Of a stretch of 20,009 nt of DNA, positions 1 to 8,775 are shown in pieces. This DNA is from a virus: the IMG/VR virus record IMGVR_UViG_3300034522_000013, positions 1 to 20,009 of that record; one strand, given 5' to 3'. The position numbers were made by a program, and so were the translations under genes. Position 1 is the first letter of the stretch. The number at the start of each line of letters is the position of its first letter. Below the pieces are notes generated by a model. It was given only the letters and a program-made list of their open reading frames with translations. It was not told where the DNA came from and searched no databases.

Positions 1-135
1 CCACGTCAGTCTTTGATTTCCGAACCGATCCGCATGCTGCGAAGATTCGCTGTTTATTAGATGGTCAAGATGCCCGGCGTTAAAATACAAAACCGACGGC
101 GAGGCGGAACCAAGAGGCTCGTTATTTAGTGACAT
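1..135 (-). CDS. Tail fibre / tailspike protein, N-terminal fragment
   Basis: The first 45 codons of a gene that continues beyond the left edge. The peptide begins MSLNNEPLGSASPSVLYFN and contains DRFGNQRLTW. A 'naked segment ... DRFG.(Q/E)R.T' pattern is typical of the short N-terminal adaptor that fixes a fibre or spike to the tail tip of lambdoid phages. The receptor-binding or depolymerase part is outside the window, so host specificity cannot be read. The ATG at 133-135 has a good ribosome site (GGAG, five bases upstream). The gene follows the TipJ-type protein but is separated from it by an intrinsic terminator. It must therefore be reached by read-through or antiterminated transcription; no promoter is obvious in the 51-base gap. 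The adaptor assignment is inferred from motif resemblance only. Confidence 0.72.
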   Translation of the reverse strand, partial: MSLNNEPLGSASPSVLYFNAGHLDHLINSESSQHADRFGNQRLTW

Positions 136-146
136 GTTTACTCCAT

Positions 147-169
147 AAAAAAACCCGCCGGAGCGGGTT
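147..169 (-). terminator. Rho-independent terminator between TipJ gene and tail fibre gene
   Basis: On the minus strand a 7-bp stem (AACCCGC / GCGGGTT) with a TCCG loop is followed by seven T residues. It lies just after the stop of the TipJ-type gene and directly before the ribosome site of the fibre gene. Confidence 0.85.
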
Positions 170-186
170 AAGAGATTGTGGTGTGT

Positions 187-3100
187 TTACGCGACATCGC
201 CGGGGTAACTGGCGTCGTCATACGCATATTTCCCAGGGTGATACTGAACCGCGGTCACGCCGCAGCCCCCATCACTACCTGGTGAAATTTCGCCGATAAG
301 TGCGTCATAAGGGACGCGAATTGAAGAGCAAAAGAGAAGACGCAGCGGCTCAATGGCCGGGTCGTCCATTATCCACGATTCAACGTTAAGCGCTGCGTTG
401 TATGGGATCGACAGGGTGTAATCATCAATGCGGGTGGGTGCCTGCATAGAAGAGGCACCGCCCTCCTGATTTCTGATAATCACCCGCGGGCTTTCAAACG
501 ACCAGTCAGGTGGCTCACTGAGCGTCAGGGTGATTGTGCTGCTGTCATACTTCATATCGGTAATCAGGCAGCTCAGCGTCTGGCCGCCGGGAATATCGTC
601 AGCCAGGACAATGCGATCCATGAACTCATAACAGAGCGCATCCATTTCAGTTGAGGTGGTGTGCTGCAGGCGCTGTAGCGTGTAACCCAACAACCGACGC
701 ATGCCGATGCGATAGGCGCGGTCCTGATCCAGAACGCCGTCCAGCGTGTAGCTCTCGATTTTCATCGGCGTCAGGTTGCCAGGTAACCGGCACTGCACGG
801 TTTCTTCTGCCCAGGTTGTACCGTTGATATACGTGACATCCACGCCGTCGTAATCGTCCTGGTTTGGAGCTTTAAACGAGGTCTGTAATTCCTCTGTTGT
901 CTCCTGCGGGGTGAGCATGCCTACCCAGGGTTTAATTCCCTCCCGACCAGCCGACACCAGACCATCGGTCAGGAGAAAATAGCCCATCCCGGCGTAGGTG
1001 ATTTTTTGCAGCATCTCCAGCGCCGAGGCGCTGTCACCCGTTGCAAAATCGAATGTCTCACCGCGAGGTGTCCAGTAAGTCGCCTCCAGGGCATCGATAG
1101 CGTTGCTGTCTATCTGTCCATCGGTGAATCCCAACGACTCCAGTACGTGATAGAGCGCCCCGCTGATGCTGCGTGCGGTTCTACCTCCGTTATAAATCCG
1201 CGTGGGCACCACGCTGATACGCCGATCGGATTGCGCCGCGAGGCGATTGCCCGTTCGCACGCTAATCGCCATTGTGGTTACACCTGCATACCTTGCTGGT
1301 CGCTTACTCAACCGCGAGCGCAGAGCCTGCCAGTAAACATTGTTTACTGTCCTTGCACCGCCGATTTTTGTTGTGCGCCGTGCGCGAACCTCATATTGCG
1401 CCGCTGGTAGTCCACCGATACGGCGGGTGTAACCATGCCCGTCAGCGGTCTTATTCCTGAAATCATAAGCAACTGTTTTCCAGGTACCTGCCGTCGTGGC
1501 ATCTCTGTACTGAACAAGTACGTGCACATTATGAGATTTAGGATCCCCCTTCGAGTTGTACTGAACATGGCCGTTTGGAAAAATGAAATTGTTCTCAATC
1601 GTGGTCGTCGTCTCGCCATCCGGACAAGCCAGGAACGGACCCAGCCAGGCGTAATCATCATTGACGCCCGTAATCTGCGCATCCAGCAGTGTGCGTTCGG
1701 TGAAGCCCTGCCAGGTCGAATCAACGGTGATAACATCATTACCCTCGGTATCCTGCGTGACCCGCACGCGCTCTACGGTGATAGTCTGGTCGTCGATATC
1801 CGTAATGCGAAACTGCCCGGCGGCGTACCCGATAGCGATACGCTGAACGCCATTGGGAATACCCGTGAACGGTTTTCCGGTTGCACTGTTATAGGCCAGG
1901 GTAATGTGCGCCTCAACAGCGGCGGTACCGCCGCTGGATGCGACACCCACAACATCAACCGGCGCACTCCCGAATGCAGCAACCGGTAACACACTATGAC
2001 TGATGCTGCCGCCGGCAAACGGGCTGGTCTCCTCGACGATCTGCAGGCGACCGCTATTGTCACGGGCAATCAGGCCGGAGCCCGTCAGCTGATTTGTAAC
2101 GGTGTTAACCAGCCCAGACATCGTGACGTAATTAGTGATCAGCGATACAGCGTAGGTCGTCCCATCCCAGCCAATCGTGAACGTCGCGGGGGATGAGCTG
2201 AAATCGTAGGTCGTCGGCGCTGCACTGGCGGTTACACTGGCAGCAGATCCACCCACGCCGGGTACCGCCGGAACACCGGGGGCGTAGCTCGCGATAAACA
2301 GGTCGTAATCAGACTCGTTGAAATTAACGGCAACCGGCATGCCAACCACCGGGGCCAGTTCATCGACATCGCCGAAAATTACGCTGTAGCCGCCCGTGTT
2401 CGCTACATTGTAAGAATTCGGCGCAATGACCGTAACGATAGTGCCAACTGCCCAGGAAGCAGGTATTTCGGTTTCGTCGTCACTGGCACTGGCCTCAATC
2501 AGCGTAATGGTGTTGGCGCTGACAAGTACCGCGTCTGCCGTAATGCTGACGGTCTGCGGCCCCGTAGAGCCAAGGTCAAGCCCTGACGTACCGGAAGTGG
2601 TATTGCCTACCTCACCATTGTTGAACCAGTTCTCTGAGCGGCTGTCGCCGGAGACATTCGCGCCAGGGCTGTAAATCGCATATGAGACATCGTCACCGAA
2701 CGCAGATACAGGCGTGGAGCCTATACGCACTGATGATGCGGGGATAGTCATATCCCCGACCCCCACACACAAAAACATACTGGTACTGAATTTTTTTGGG
2801 TCGTTTGAGTCAAACCGGCTGATAGGTTGAACAACGTAGTCAGGCCAGACCTTATAGCGTCCTAGGACTTCCCGAATCGGATCGCCCAGTTTGGCGGTAT
2901 TGGCTTTCGCCGGGTTGAGCTCAAGCTGATCACCGTTGCCAGGCTGAGATGCGCCGCCCGTCTGCATGGTGCTCATCATATAGAGCGAGTATGCCGCCGA
3001 AGCCACTGCGACGCTGACCGCAACCCAAAGGGCTATTTCAGCGCCGCTACCGTAGGGAACGGGGTACATACGGACATCGCTCTCTGGTGTGATGACGAGT

Positions 3101-3279
3101 AAGGGCCATTCACTTACCGGGGCCGCTACCCCTTCAATCGCAACAGTAACCGGATGTTCGCGGTTAAATTCCCAGCCCTGCACATTCTGCGAAAACCAGT
3201 CGTGGAGGGTCAGCGTCCCGTGCTCGTGAGTTTCAAGCGGTTCGCCCGGCAGGCGTGAGGGATAAATTTTGATGGTCAC
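187..3279 (-). CDS. TipJ-type central tail tip / host-specificity protein (lambda J-like role)
   Basis: A 1,030-residue protein at the end of the tail-tip gene run, the position and size class of lambda J (about 1,130 residues). The N-terminus (MTIKIYPSRLPGEPLETH) and an Ala/Val-rich hydrophobic segment near residues 82-103 match what I know of the TipJ family. This segment may help the tip engage the membrane during DNA entry. Residues about 330-480 are a Gly/Ala/Thr-rich insert, and the remainder resembles the baseplate-hub-like core of J proteins. The start is GTG; its bases overlap the TGA stop of the upstream peptidase gene (GTGA), so translation is probably coupled. No lambda I-like gene lies between the peptidase and this gene. 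Its role in binding the host is inferred from position; a separate fibre gene follows and may share it. Confidence 0.85.
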   Translation of the reverse strand: MTIKIYPSRLPGEPLETHEHGTLTLHDWFSQNVQGWEFNREHPVTVAIEGVAAPVSEWPLLVITPESDVRMYPVPYGSGAEIALWVAVSVAVASAAYSLYMMSTMQTGGASQPGNGDQLELNPAKANTAKLGDPIREVLGRYKVWPDYVVQPISRFDSNDPKKFSTSMFLCVGVGDMTIPASSVRIGSTPVSAFGDDVSYAIYSPGANVSGDSRSENWFNNGEVGNTTSGTSGLDLGSTGPQTVSITADAVLVSANTITLIEASASDDETEIPASWAVGTIVTVIAPNSYNVANTGGYSVIFGDVDELAPVVGMPVAVNFNESDYDLFIASYAPGVPAVPGVGGSAASVTASAAPTTYDFSSSPATFTIGWDGTTYAVSLITNYVTMSGLVNTVTNQLTGSGLIARDNSGRLQIVEETSPFAGGSISHSVLPVAAFGSAPVDVVGVASSGGTAAVEAHITLAYNSATGKPFTGIPNGVQRIAIGYAAGQFRITDIDDQTITVERVRVTQDTEGNDVITVDSTWQGFTERTLLDAQITGVNDDYAWLGPFLACPDGETTTTIENNFIFPNGHVQYNSKGDPKSHNVHVLVQYRDATTAGTWKTVAYDFRNKTADGHGYTRRIGGLPAAQYEVRARRTTKIGGARTVNNVYWQALRSRLSKRPARYAGVTTMAISVRTGNRLAAQSDRRISVVPTRIYNGGRTARSISGALYHVLESLGFTDGQIDSNAIDALEATYWTPRGETFDFATGDSASALEMLQKITYAGMGYFLLTDGLVSAGREGIKPWVGMLTPQETTEELQTSFKAPNQDDYDGVDVTYINGTTWAEETVQCRLPGNLTPMKIESYTLDGVLDQDRAYRIGMRRLLGYTLQRLQHTTSTEMDALCYEFMDRIVLADDIPGGQTLSCLITDMKYDSSTITLTLSEPPDWSFESPRVIIRNQEGGASSMQAPTRIDDYTLSIPYNAALNVESWIMDDPAIEPLRLLFCSSIRVPYDALIGEISPGSDGGCGVTAVQYHPGKYAYDDASYPGDVA

Positions 3280-3656
3280 TGGTAGTACTCCACTTTCACG
3301 AACCGGCGCTCAAAGCGCGCCAGCGGCAGAAATGTCACGTTAGTACGCGGGTTGCATTCAGCGGCATGCAGCACGCCGCCAATCTCCACCACGACAGCGA
3401 CGTGTGTGACCAGGGAACCGGAATAACACGCAATCCCGGCGCCCACGACTGGCTGGCAACGGGTCAACCCCGTCATCAGGCCGCGCGCTTCCCTGTCCAG
3501 TCCATTATCGTCTTTGGTCACGCCGACGAATTCAGGCCACGGTGCCAGCCCAAGGTCACGCCGGATTTCGTTTACGATGCCGAAGCAGTCAAGCTGCGGG
3601 TGTGCTCGCCCGCCCTTCAGCCATTTAACCGAAAGGTATTTATCAGGATCGAACAT
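3276..3656 (-). CDS. NlpC/P60-type tail tip peptidase (lambda K C-domain-like)
   Basis: A 126-residue protein with the layout of phage tail-tip NlpC/P60 cysteine peptidases. The likely catalytic Cys is C24 in LDCFGIV, the His is H85 in THVAVVVE, and a third polar residue is probably H97 in VLHAAEC. These enzymes are thought to cut peptidoglycan peptides locally at injection or to act in tip assembly. Lambda K has an additional JAMM-type metalloprotease domain before this one; here the protein contains only the NlpC part. The ATG is preceded by AGGG about seven bases upstream. Its stop overlaps the GTG start of the TipJ-type gene. The same gene in related prophages is sometimes labelled 'nitrite transporter', which nothing in the sequence supports. 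Confidence 0.83.
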   Translation of the reverse strand: MFDPDKYLSVKWLKGGRAHPQLDCFGIVNEIRRDLGLAPWPEFVGVTKDDNGLDREARGLMTGLTRCQPVVGAGIACYSGSLVTHVAVVVEIGGVLHAAECNPRTNVTFLPLARFERRFVKVEYYQ

Positions 3657-3665
3657 AGATATGCC

Positions 3666-4148
3666 CTAATTGAGGTAGCGAAGACCAGGAAACAACGACA
3701 GGATGTAACGAAGACGAGGCCAGGCTGTATCAAGAATATTCATGAATCCGGCGGTTATTTGCGCCTCAGTTGCTGCCCACGATCCGCTTTTAATGTCCAT
3801 GGTTATAGGTGGAGACGCCGGGAAATTAAGGTCGGTTGACATGTACTGCCGCATTATCAATGTCCCGTAACTCTTGTTTTCAAGTGCATCTCTAATTGTG
3901 TTTGAAACAATACCGTCGACATTGCTGATCGCGAACTTCAGATCCTGCGTGCCATCGTTATTTCTGGCGGGTAAAGAGACAGACATGGCGGCAGCTTCGA
4001 ACGTCACAGATGCACCCGATTCAGTGATGGCAGTAATGTTTTCGAAATTCTCCACTAGCCAATAATCATGCCCCGCTATGGAAATCTGGAGTGTATTGAA
4101 AAGTATTTCACTCCCACTGCTGGCGTAAAACCTGTTGAGCACTGTCAT
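3666..4148 (-). CDS. DUF1833-family minor tail (tail tip) protein
   Basis: A 160-residue protein beginning MTVLNRFYASSGSE, a start typical of the DUF1833 family found next to NlpC-type peptidase genes in siphophage tail-tip clusters. It sits where lambda has gene L and probably helps build the tip between the tape measure end and the central tip protein. I chose the ATG at 4146-4148 because it forms an ATGA overlap with the preceding gene's stop. A GTG four codons earlier is possible but has a poorer ribosome site. There are no membrane segments or catalytic motifs I recognise. The stop is TAG, nine bases before the peptidase start. Confidence 0.72.
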   Translation of the reverse strand: MTVLNRFYASSGSEILFNTLQISIAGHDYWLVENFENITAITESGASVTFEAAAMSVSLPARNNDGTQDLKFAISNVDGIVSNTIRDALENKSYGTLIMRQYMSTDLNFPASPPITMDIKSGSWAATEAQITAGFMNILDTAWPRLRYILSLFPGLRYLN

Positions 4149-4612
4149 GCCTCTGGCCACTCCCTGTTCAGCGCGTAATCAATGATGTCGCTCCCGGCAA
4201 TAAATTCAGGGAAGTTACCCCAGCCAGGCGGCAGCAGAGGGCGCTCCCATAATTCAAGTTGAGCGCTAAACCTCCAGTATTTTGGAGGTATCAAAGTAGG
4301 ACCTTCATAGATACCCACAAAACGGCATTTAAATAACTGATCACATCCAAGCGGAGTTTGCAGGCGCATATAAAACCAGTTCGCGCCGTCAAGCAGCACG
4401 TCGCGGTGCCAGGATGCAAATAACTGGGCCTGGCTGTTTTTGGTGAAGGTCCAGTTAATCGTTGCAACAGTAGGTGTGCTGGTATACTTCCGGCGCTGGC
4501 GCGAGCGCCCAGACGTCAACTCCGTTCGCTGCAGCGGACTGACAGGCTTGAACCCGTAGCCCTCCTGCAATGGCCGGGGCAGGTAATCATGCGGGTAAAA
4601 AATTTCAGACAC
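4145..4612 (-). CDS. Minor tail protein following tape measure (lambda M-like position)
   Basis: A 155-residue protein beginning VSEIFYPHDYLPRPLQ with a Trp/Tyr-rich middle (INWTFTKNSQAQLF, WHRDVLLDGANWFYM). By position, directly after the tape measure gene and before the DUF1833 gene, it corresponds to the first tail-tip protein, like lambda gpM or a distal-tail component. I place the start at GTG 4610-4612. It has a strong ribosome site (AAGGAG, seven bases upstream) and begins five bases after the tape measure stop. Extending the frame upstream would overlap the tape measure gene by 32 bases with no better signal. The family is not one I can name with certainty; the role is inferred from gene order. 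Confidence 0.7.
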   Translation of the reverse strand: MSEIFYPHDYLPRPLQEGYGFKPVSPLQRTELTSGRSRQRRKYTSTPTVATINWTFTKNSQAQLFASWHRDVLLDGANWFYMRLQTPLGCDQLFKCRFVGIYEGPTLIPPKYWRFSAQLELWERPLLPPGWGNFPEFIAGSDIIDYALNREWPEA

Positions 4613-4616
4613 TTGA

Positions 4617-7600
4617 TTACTCCTTTCTGGTCCTGCCGTAATAGCCATTCAGGGCGCGGCCAAACTCATTAGTTGGCCTAACCACCTGAGCTGTCAGCTC
4701 TTTTCGTATTGAAACCACAAGCTGGCGATTGCGGCTATCTATCGCCGCCATGGTCACATCATCAGGCTTACCAGTGAATGAGTTCTGAATGTGGATCTGC
4801 CCACCAGCCGCGTCCTGGCGAACGGCTTGCACCCTCTCCAGGGTGGCGTCCAGCTTTGCCGACGTACTGGCGGTAACCACTCGCTCTCCCTTTTGTAGTA
4901 GCCAGGTGCCAGTTTCCGGCACTCTGTCGATACCATCGTGCGCCATCCCGGCGAGTGACTGACCGGCTATCAACGCCACTGATGCATAACCAACGGCGCG
5001 GATTGCTGTCGCCGCAGGGATCCCCATAATGAGCCCACCTTCCGCCATAGCCTTGGTTGCTGCAAGTTCAGTGTTGATCACTGCCTGCGCCATTGCTGCC
5101 GCCTTACTGGCAATAAATAGTGTCTTATAGGCAAGACTACCTTCCTGTCCGATACCCTGCAGCAGCTGCGCCGACTGCCCTGCAAGATCAGAGAACATGG
5201 CCAGGCTGGCAGATGTATATCCCGCCTGGATATCCTCTAATTGCGAAGCATTCGTCTTGTTGATTTCAGCAACACGATCCGCATAGGTTTGCTCGTTAAT
5301 CTCCTTCTGATCGAGCAACTCCTTCTGCATTTCAAGCTGTGTTTCGTACCACTTTTCCAGTTCTTTTTGCGCATCAGCGACTCGAACAAGTTCACCGCTG
5401 GCACCGCCGACGGATGAATCGATACCGCCAAATTTCGGGGCGTCCTGAACCGAAGCTTTCGATATGCGCTCCATCGTTTCGCGATATTCTTCAGTCGCAG
5501 GTGCCGCTTCGCGTAACAATTTAATGCGCTCGCGAGTGGTCTTTAGAAGCGCCTCCTCGGGCTTCAGCAGTTCTTGATTCAGGGATTTAAGGCGTTCGAC
5601 AGCATTAAGATGATCAAGCGCGGCGGAGTTGCGCAGAAGCTCTGTCTTCTGAGTTTCAGACAAAGCCCCCAGTTCACCCTGGGTTACCTGATATTTGGTT
5701 TTAGCGAGCTCCGTACTCTGGCCAGCAAGCGCAAGCTGTTCCTGCTGCTGGCTAATGAGGCGCTTGTAAGACTCCTCAAGTTTTTCCGATGTCTTTTGCT
5801 CATCAGATTTGGGCATCTTTTTCTGAGGTTTGTTGGCTTCATTATTTCGCCATTCCAGCAGACCGTTATTAATCAACTCCTGACGGCCTGTCTGGAATTG
5901 TGGGTCACTGGTTAATCCCAGATCGTCGGCGGCATAACTGAGCCGTAAGCGCTCCTTTTCTTCACCCTTAAGGCGTGATAACTCCAAATCCCTACGGCTC
6001 TTTTCAAGTGCATCGGTTTGCTTTTTATCGAGATCGGCCTGAGGCAGCCTTAGCGGAACGTTAGCCAGCCCCTGACGGGCCATGAGAAGTTGGTTGCCTA
6101 AACCGAGAATTTTATTAAATTCAGTATGCTGACCATTCATCATGATCAGCGACTGATAAACTGCATTCTGACGCCAGGCTTGTTCGCGTATTAAATCGTT
6201 ACGACGCCGCTCTATTTCTTCGAGGGTCTGCTGAATGCCGCGAGACTTATCTCGCATGTCATTTAATTTTCCCTCTTCAACGGCAAGCTGATCCGTAACT
6301 ATCGCTACGGCTCTCAGGATATTTGCATCGTTTTCGCTGGTTATGCCGGGCTTTCCGCGAGATGCATTCAGACCGTCGATTTGAATTTTCAGCTCACCAA
6401 CCTTTTTGGCTTGCTCACCAACTAGGCGATTTTGTTCTACCAGGGCACCAACAGTTCTTCCTCTGTTGTCGTCTGTTTCAGACAAAGACATGCGAGAAGT
6501 CTTTTCTCTGATTTCATCAATTTGACTGGCATATTCCTGTGCAGATCGACGGGCTTGCTCCTGATTTTGATACATCGCATACCAGGCACCAGCTCCAAGC
6601 ATCACCAAGCCAGGCACGCCGCCAATGAGTCCAAGAGCACCGCTTAAAAGGCGGGTACCCACAGATGTCACACTATTGAGATTGCTTTGGGTGGTGACAC
6701 GATTTGCAAGATTCCGGTCTCTGGCTGCCTCGGCTGCAGCCAGGCGCCTTTCAGCAACAGCCTGAGCATCAGCGTTTTTAGCTGCCACCAGACCCGCCTG
6801 CGCACGTTCAAGAGCTGTTCTGGCTCTGACTTTTTCTGTGGCAGTTCCACTTGCAAGTGCGGTGGTCAGCCTGGTCTGAGTTGCAGTGACTTTTGCTTCT
6901 GCTGCAGCGACTTTCTCTTGTTGAGCAGCCAGAATGTCTGCACTGCGGGAACGCTGAACAGCTTGTTGAGCCCGATAAACTTCAGCTCGTGAGGCGGCAA
7001 CAGCAGACTGAGCCGCTTTATCCTGTGCAACTGCAAGAGCAACTTCTGATTTGGCAGCAGAAATCAGTGCGCCTGTTGCACTCGTAACACTCGTTACGAC
7101 TCCACTGAGATATCTTGCCAGCCCAATTCCAACAAGCGCACCGGCAGCAGTTGTGATCGTGGACATATTGTCAGCAACATCACTCAAAGCACTGCTTACC
7201 GCTGAGGAGGTAAAAGAGTCTAGCGTTTGCGCGACGCTATCTAATCCGCCAGACAGCGCATCTGTCGCACCAGTGGCCTGGTTGACACCGCCAACCCAGG
7301 CCATGAATGAGTTGGTAACTTTTTGCAGTGAACCTGAAACTGTTTGCGGCATGTTGGCAAATTCACCCTGCAATGAGCCCAGCTGGCTCATAAGTGCAGG
7401 AACAACCTTATCAATAGTTAGTTGCCCCTGATCAGCCATGCTCTTCAGGTCTTTGCGAGCCACTCCCATTCCTGCGGCAAGTGCGCGTATCACGCGATCG
7501 CCTGCTTCGTTAACGGCGTTAAATTCCTCTCCTCGAAGAACGCCTTGCGCCAGCGCCTGGCTGAATTGTGTGATTACAGAACTTGCTTCTTGGGTGTTTG

Positions 7601-8084
7601 CTCCTGAAAGTTTAAGGCCAGTTGAAACAGCCTCGGTAATTTTCAGAACTTCATCAGAGCTATACCCGTATTCGCGCATTGAAGCTGCTGCGCGTGAAAA
7701 AAGGTTTGCGTTATCGGAAAATGCCGTGCCGGTTCGCTGGCTAATTTCCATTAACTGGCGCTGAGAGACTGCAAAATCATCAGCAGAAGATGATGCCTGC
7801 TTAAGGCGCGCGTTTACAGAATTCCACTCATCGGCAATCTGAACAAGTTTACCAGTTGCAAAAGCTGCCGTAGCTGCGGCGGCGGCCCTTCCTGCTGATG
7901 CAAATCCATCAGTAAGGTCGGATAATGCTCTTTCGCTTTCGCGCGCTGCGGCTGCGGACTGTCGCCCGCCATTTTGCATGGTGCGGTAATAGTCTTGACC
8001 CATGCGCGATGCGCGGGATATTTCCGTCTGGAATGATTGCGAGTTAGCGGAAATTTTGATTATTAACTCACGTAATGTTGCCAT
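4617..8084 (-). CDS. Tail tape measure protein
   Basis: The longest gene in the window (1,155 residues), in the place of lambda H / HK97 gp16. Residues about 70-280 resemble the conserved tape-measure domain (QLMEISQRTGTAFSDNANLF, GEEFNAVNEAGDRVIRALAA). An Ala-rich coiled coil spans roughly 345-462, followed by a Gly-rich hydrophobic stretch (about 475-505), a long charged helical region (about 505-900), and a second hydrophobic stretch (about 990-1,046). Near the C-terminus, DRVPETGTWLLQKGERVV resembles the terminal motif of many tape measures. The protein sets tail length and is expected to be ejected at infection, the hydrophobic parts probably contacting the membrane. I chose ATG at 8082-8084 with GGAG seven bases upstream; a TTG one codon earlier is less likely. 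Confidence 0.93.
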   Translation of the reverse strand: MATLRELIIKISANSQSFQTEISRASRMGQDYYRTMQNGGRQSAAAARESERALSDLTDGFASAGRAAAAATAAFATGKLVQIADEWNSVNARLKQASSSADDFAVSQRQLMEISQRTGTAFSDNANLFSRAAASMREYGYSSDEVLKITEAVSTGLKLSGANTQEASSVITQFSQALAQGVLRGEEFNAVNEAGDRVIRALAAGMGVARKDLKSMADQGQLTIDKVVPALMSQLGSLQGEFANMPQTVSGSLQKVTNSFMAWVGGVNQATGATDALSGGLDSVAQTLDSFTSSAVSSALSDVADNMSTITTAAGALVGIGLARYLSGVVTSVTSATGALISAAKSEVALAVAQDKAAQSAVAASRAEVYRAQQAVQRSRSADILAAQQEKVAAAEAKVTATQTRLTTALASGTATEKVRARTALERAQAGLVAAKNADAQAVAERRLAAAEAARDRNLANRVTTQSNLNSVTSVGTRLLSGALGLIGGVPGLVMLGAGAWYAMYQNQEQARRSAQEYASQIDEIREKTSRMSLSETDDNRGRTVGALVEQNRLVGEQAKKVGELKIQIDGLNASRGKPGITSENDANILRAVAIVTDQLAVEEGKLNDMRDKSRGIQQTLEEIERRRNDLIREQAWRQNAVYQSLIMMNGQHTEFNKILGLGNQLLMARQGLANVPLRLPQADLDKKQTDALEKSRRDLELSRLKGEEKERLRLSYAADDLGLTSDPQFQTGRQELINNGLLEWRNNEANKPQKKMPKSDEQKTSEKLEESYKRLISQQQEQLALAGQSTELAKTKYQVTQGELGALSETQKTELLRNSAALDHLNAVERLKSLNQELLKPEEALLKTTRERIKLLREAAPATEEYRETMERISKASVQDAPKFGGIDSSVGGASGELVRVADAQKELEKWYETQLEMQKELLDQKEINEQTYADRVAEINKTNASQLEDIQAGYTSASLAMFSDLAGQSAQLLQGIGQEGSLAYKTLFIASKAAAMAQAVINTELAATKAMAEGGLIMGIPAATAIRAVGYASVALIAGQSLAGMAHDGIDRVPETGTWLLQKGERVVTASTSAKLDATLERVQAVRQDAAGGQIHIQNSFTGKPDDVTMAAIDSRNRQLVVSIRKELTAQVVRPTNEFGRALNGYYGRTRKE

Positions 8085-8100
8085 CAATTTTCTCCAGGCG

Positions 8101-8124
8101 AAAAAAAAGCCCGCTAAGCAGGCT
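8101..8124 (-). terminator. Rho-independent terminator between exported moron gene and tape measure gene
   Basis: On the minus strand a 7-bp stem (AGCCTGC / GCGGGCT, one T-G pair) with a TTA loop is followed by a run of eight T residues. It lies 13 bases after the stop of the small exported-protein gene and just before the tape measure ribosome site. Confidence 0.83.
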
Positions 8125-8137
8125 TTTTGTTGTGATA

Positions 8138-8437
8138 TTAACTTTCCGGGTTATCTAAAAACTCTCTCAGGGCTTGCGACTTATTGCAGGATTCTTTATT
8201 AATCGACATGCCCATCTCTTTTTGTTTCTTACAGAAATAGAAGTAGTCATCGTTTGTTTTTATGTAACCCATGAATTTATAAAACGCTTTACTACAAAGC
8301 TCAGGGTTAGCATGTTCAGCACAAACCGTAGAAGTATAACTCTGCAGTTCGCTTGATTCTAATGGCGCTAATGTTTGAGTCGCGTTTGATATAGGGATAA
8401 GACAAAAACATAATATAAATAGAACTAATTTTTTCAT
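8138..8437 (-). CDS. Small exported cysteine-containing protein; moron in the HK97 gene 15 slot
   Basis: A 99-residue protein with a clear signal peptide: MKK, a hydrophobic core to about residue 18, and a likely cut after SNA (residue 19). The predicted mature part is about 80 residues with four cysteines (C39, C48, C69, C84), enough for two disulfides in the periplasm. There is no lipobox. Uncleaved membrane anchoring is also possible. It is inserted between the tail chaperone and tape measure genes, is AT-rich relative to its neighbours, and ends at an intrinsic terminator, all typical of a moron. HK97 carries its superinfection-exclusion gene 15 at this position, so a role in blocking DNA entry of related phages is a reasonable guess. 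I do not recognise the family. The ATG at 8435-8437 has only a weak ribosome site. Confidence 0.72.
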   Translation of the reverse strand: MKKLVLFILCFCLIPISNATQTLAPLESSELQSYTSTVCAEHANPELCSKAFYKFMGYIKTNDDYFYFCKKQKEMGMSINKESCNKSQALREFLDNPES

Positions 8438-8448
8438 TTGCTTTACCA

Positions 8449-8478
8449 ATTATAAAAAAAGCGATCCTATTCTTTTAA
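8449..8478 (-). promoter_or_regulatory. Possible promoter for exported moron gene
   Basis: On the minus strand TTAAAA (8473-8478) and a perfect TATAAT (8449-8454) are 18 bases apart. Transcription would begin only about five bases before the ATG, leaving an almost leaderless message. The TATAAT also lies in an A/T run where such matches arise by chance. Confidence 0.3.
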
Positions 8479-8488
8479 GGTTGATTTG

Positions 8489-8767
8489 TCACTGAGTCGC
8501 GGCAGTAAGTGCAGCCTCAAGACCAGCAAAGGGATCTTCAGGTGCTGATTTCTTGTCATCATCCCAGCGCAGGATTGCATCTTCCAGCGGCACTTTGACC
8601 CCCTGAGAACCATAAACGGCAGAGACTATCTGGGCGGCCTGAATGTCACCGCGAATATCGCCAACGGGACTTTGCCTGTCGAACTCAATCCACATCAGAA
8701 GCTCGCTCGCCGTCATGTTCTGCCGAAGCTCTGAAAGCGTGCGCCCCATGCGGAGCGCAAGCGACAT
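8489..8767 (-). CDS. Tail assembly chaperone, T-like second frame (DUF4035-type), reached by -1 frameshift
   Basis: A 92-residue frame beginning MSLALRMGRTLSELRQNMTASELLMWIEF, which matches the pattern of the T domain in lambda-type gpG/gpGT chaperones (LALRLGRT..EL...M...EL..W). In that system a minority of ribosomes shift frame at the end of G and make a G-T fusion. The fusion binds both tape measure and tube subunits and is absent from the virion. Here the frame is open back through the end of the upstream gene, and T is in the -1 frame relative to G, as in lambda. A fusion through AAG at 8794-8796 would be about 224 residues. There is no ribosome site before the ATG at 8765-8767, so separate initiation is unlikely. 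The first gene downstream is the exported moron, not the tape measure. Confidence 0.8.
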   Translation of the reverse strand: MSLALRMGRTLSELRQNMTASELLMWIEFDRQSPVGDIRGDIQAAQIVSAVYGSQGVKVPLEDAILRWDDDKKSAPEDPFAGLEAALTAATQ

Positions 8768-8775
8768 CAGGAACT

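Noticed and set aside
1435-1989. A 184-codon plus-strand frame within the TipJ-type gene
   Set aside because: It is opposite a well-supported long gene and has no start signal or family resemblance.
3276-3656. 'Nitrite transporter' label used for similar genes
   Set aside because: The protein is 126 residues, has no membrane segments, and carries the Cys-His pattern of an NlpC/P60 peptidase.
4613-4648. Longer start for the minor tail protein, overlapping the tape measure gene
   Set aside because: The GTG at 4610-4612 has an ideal AAGGAG ribosome site; the extension is simply the tape measure end read in another frame.
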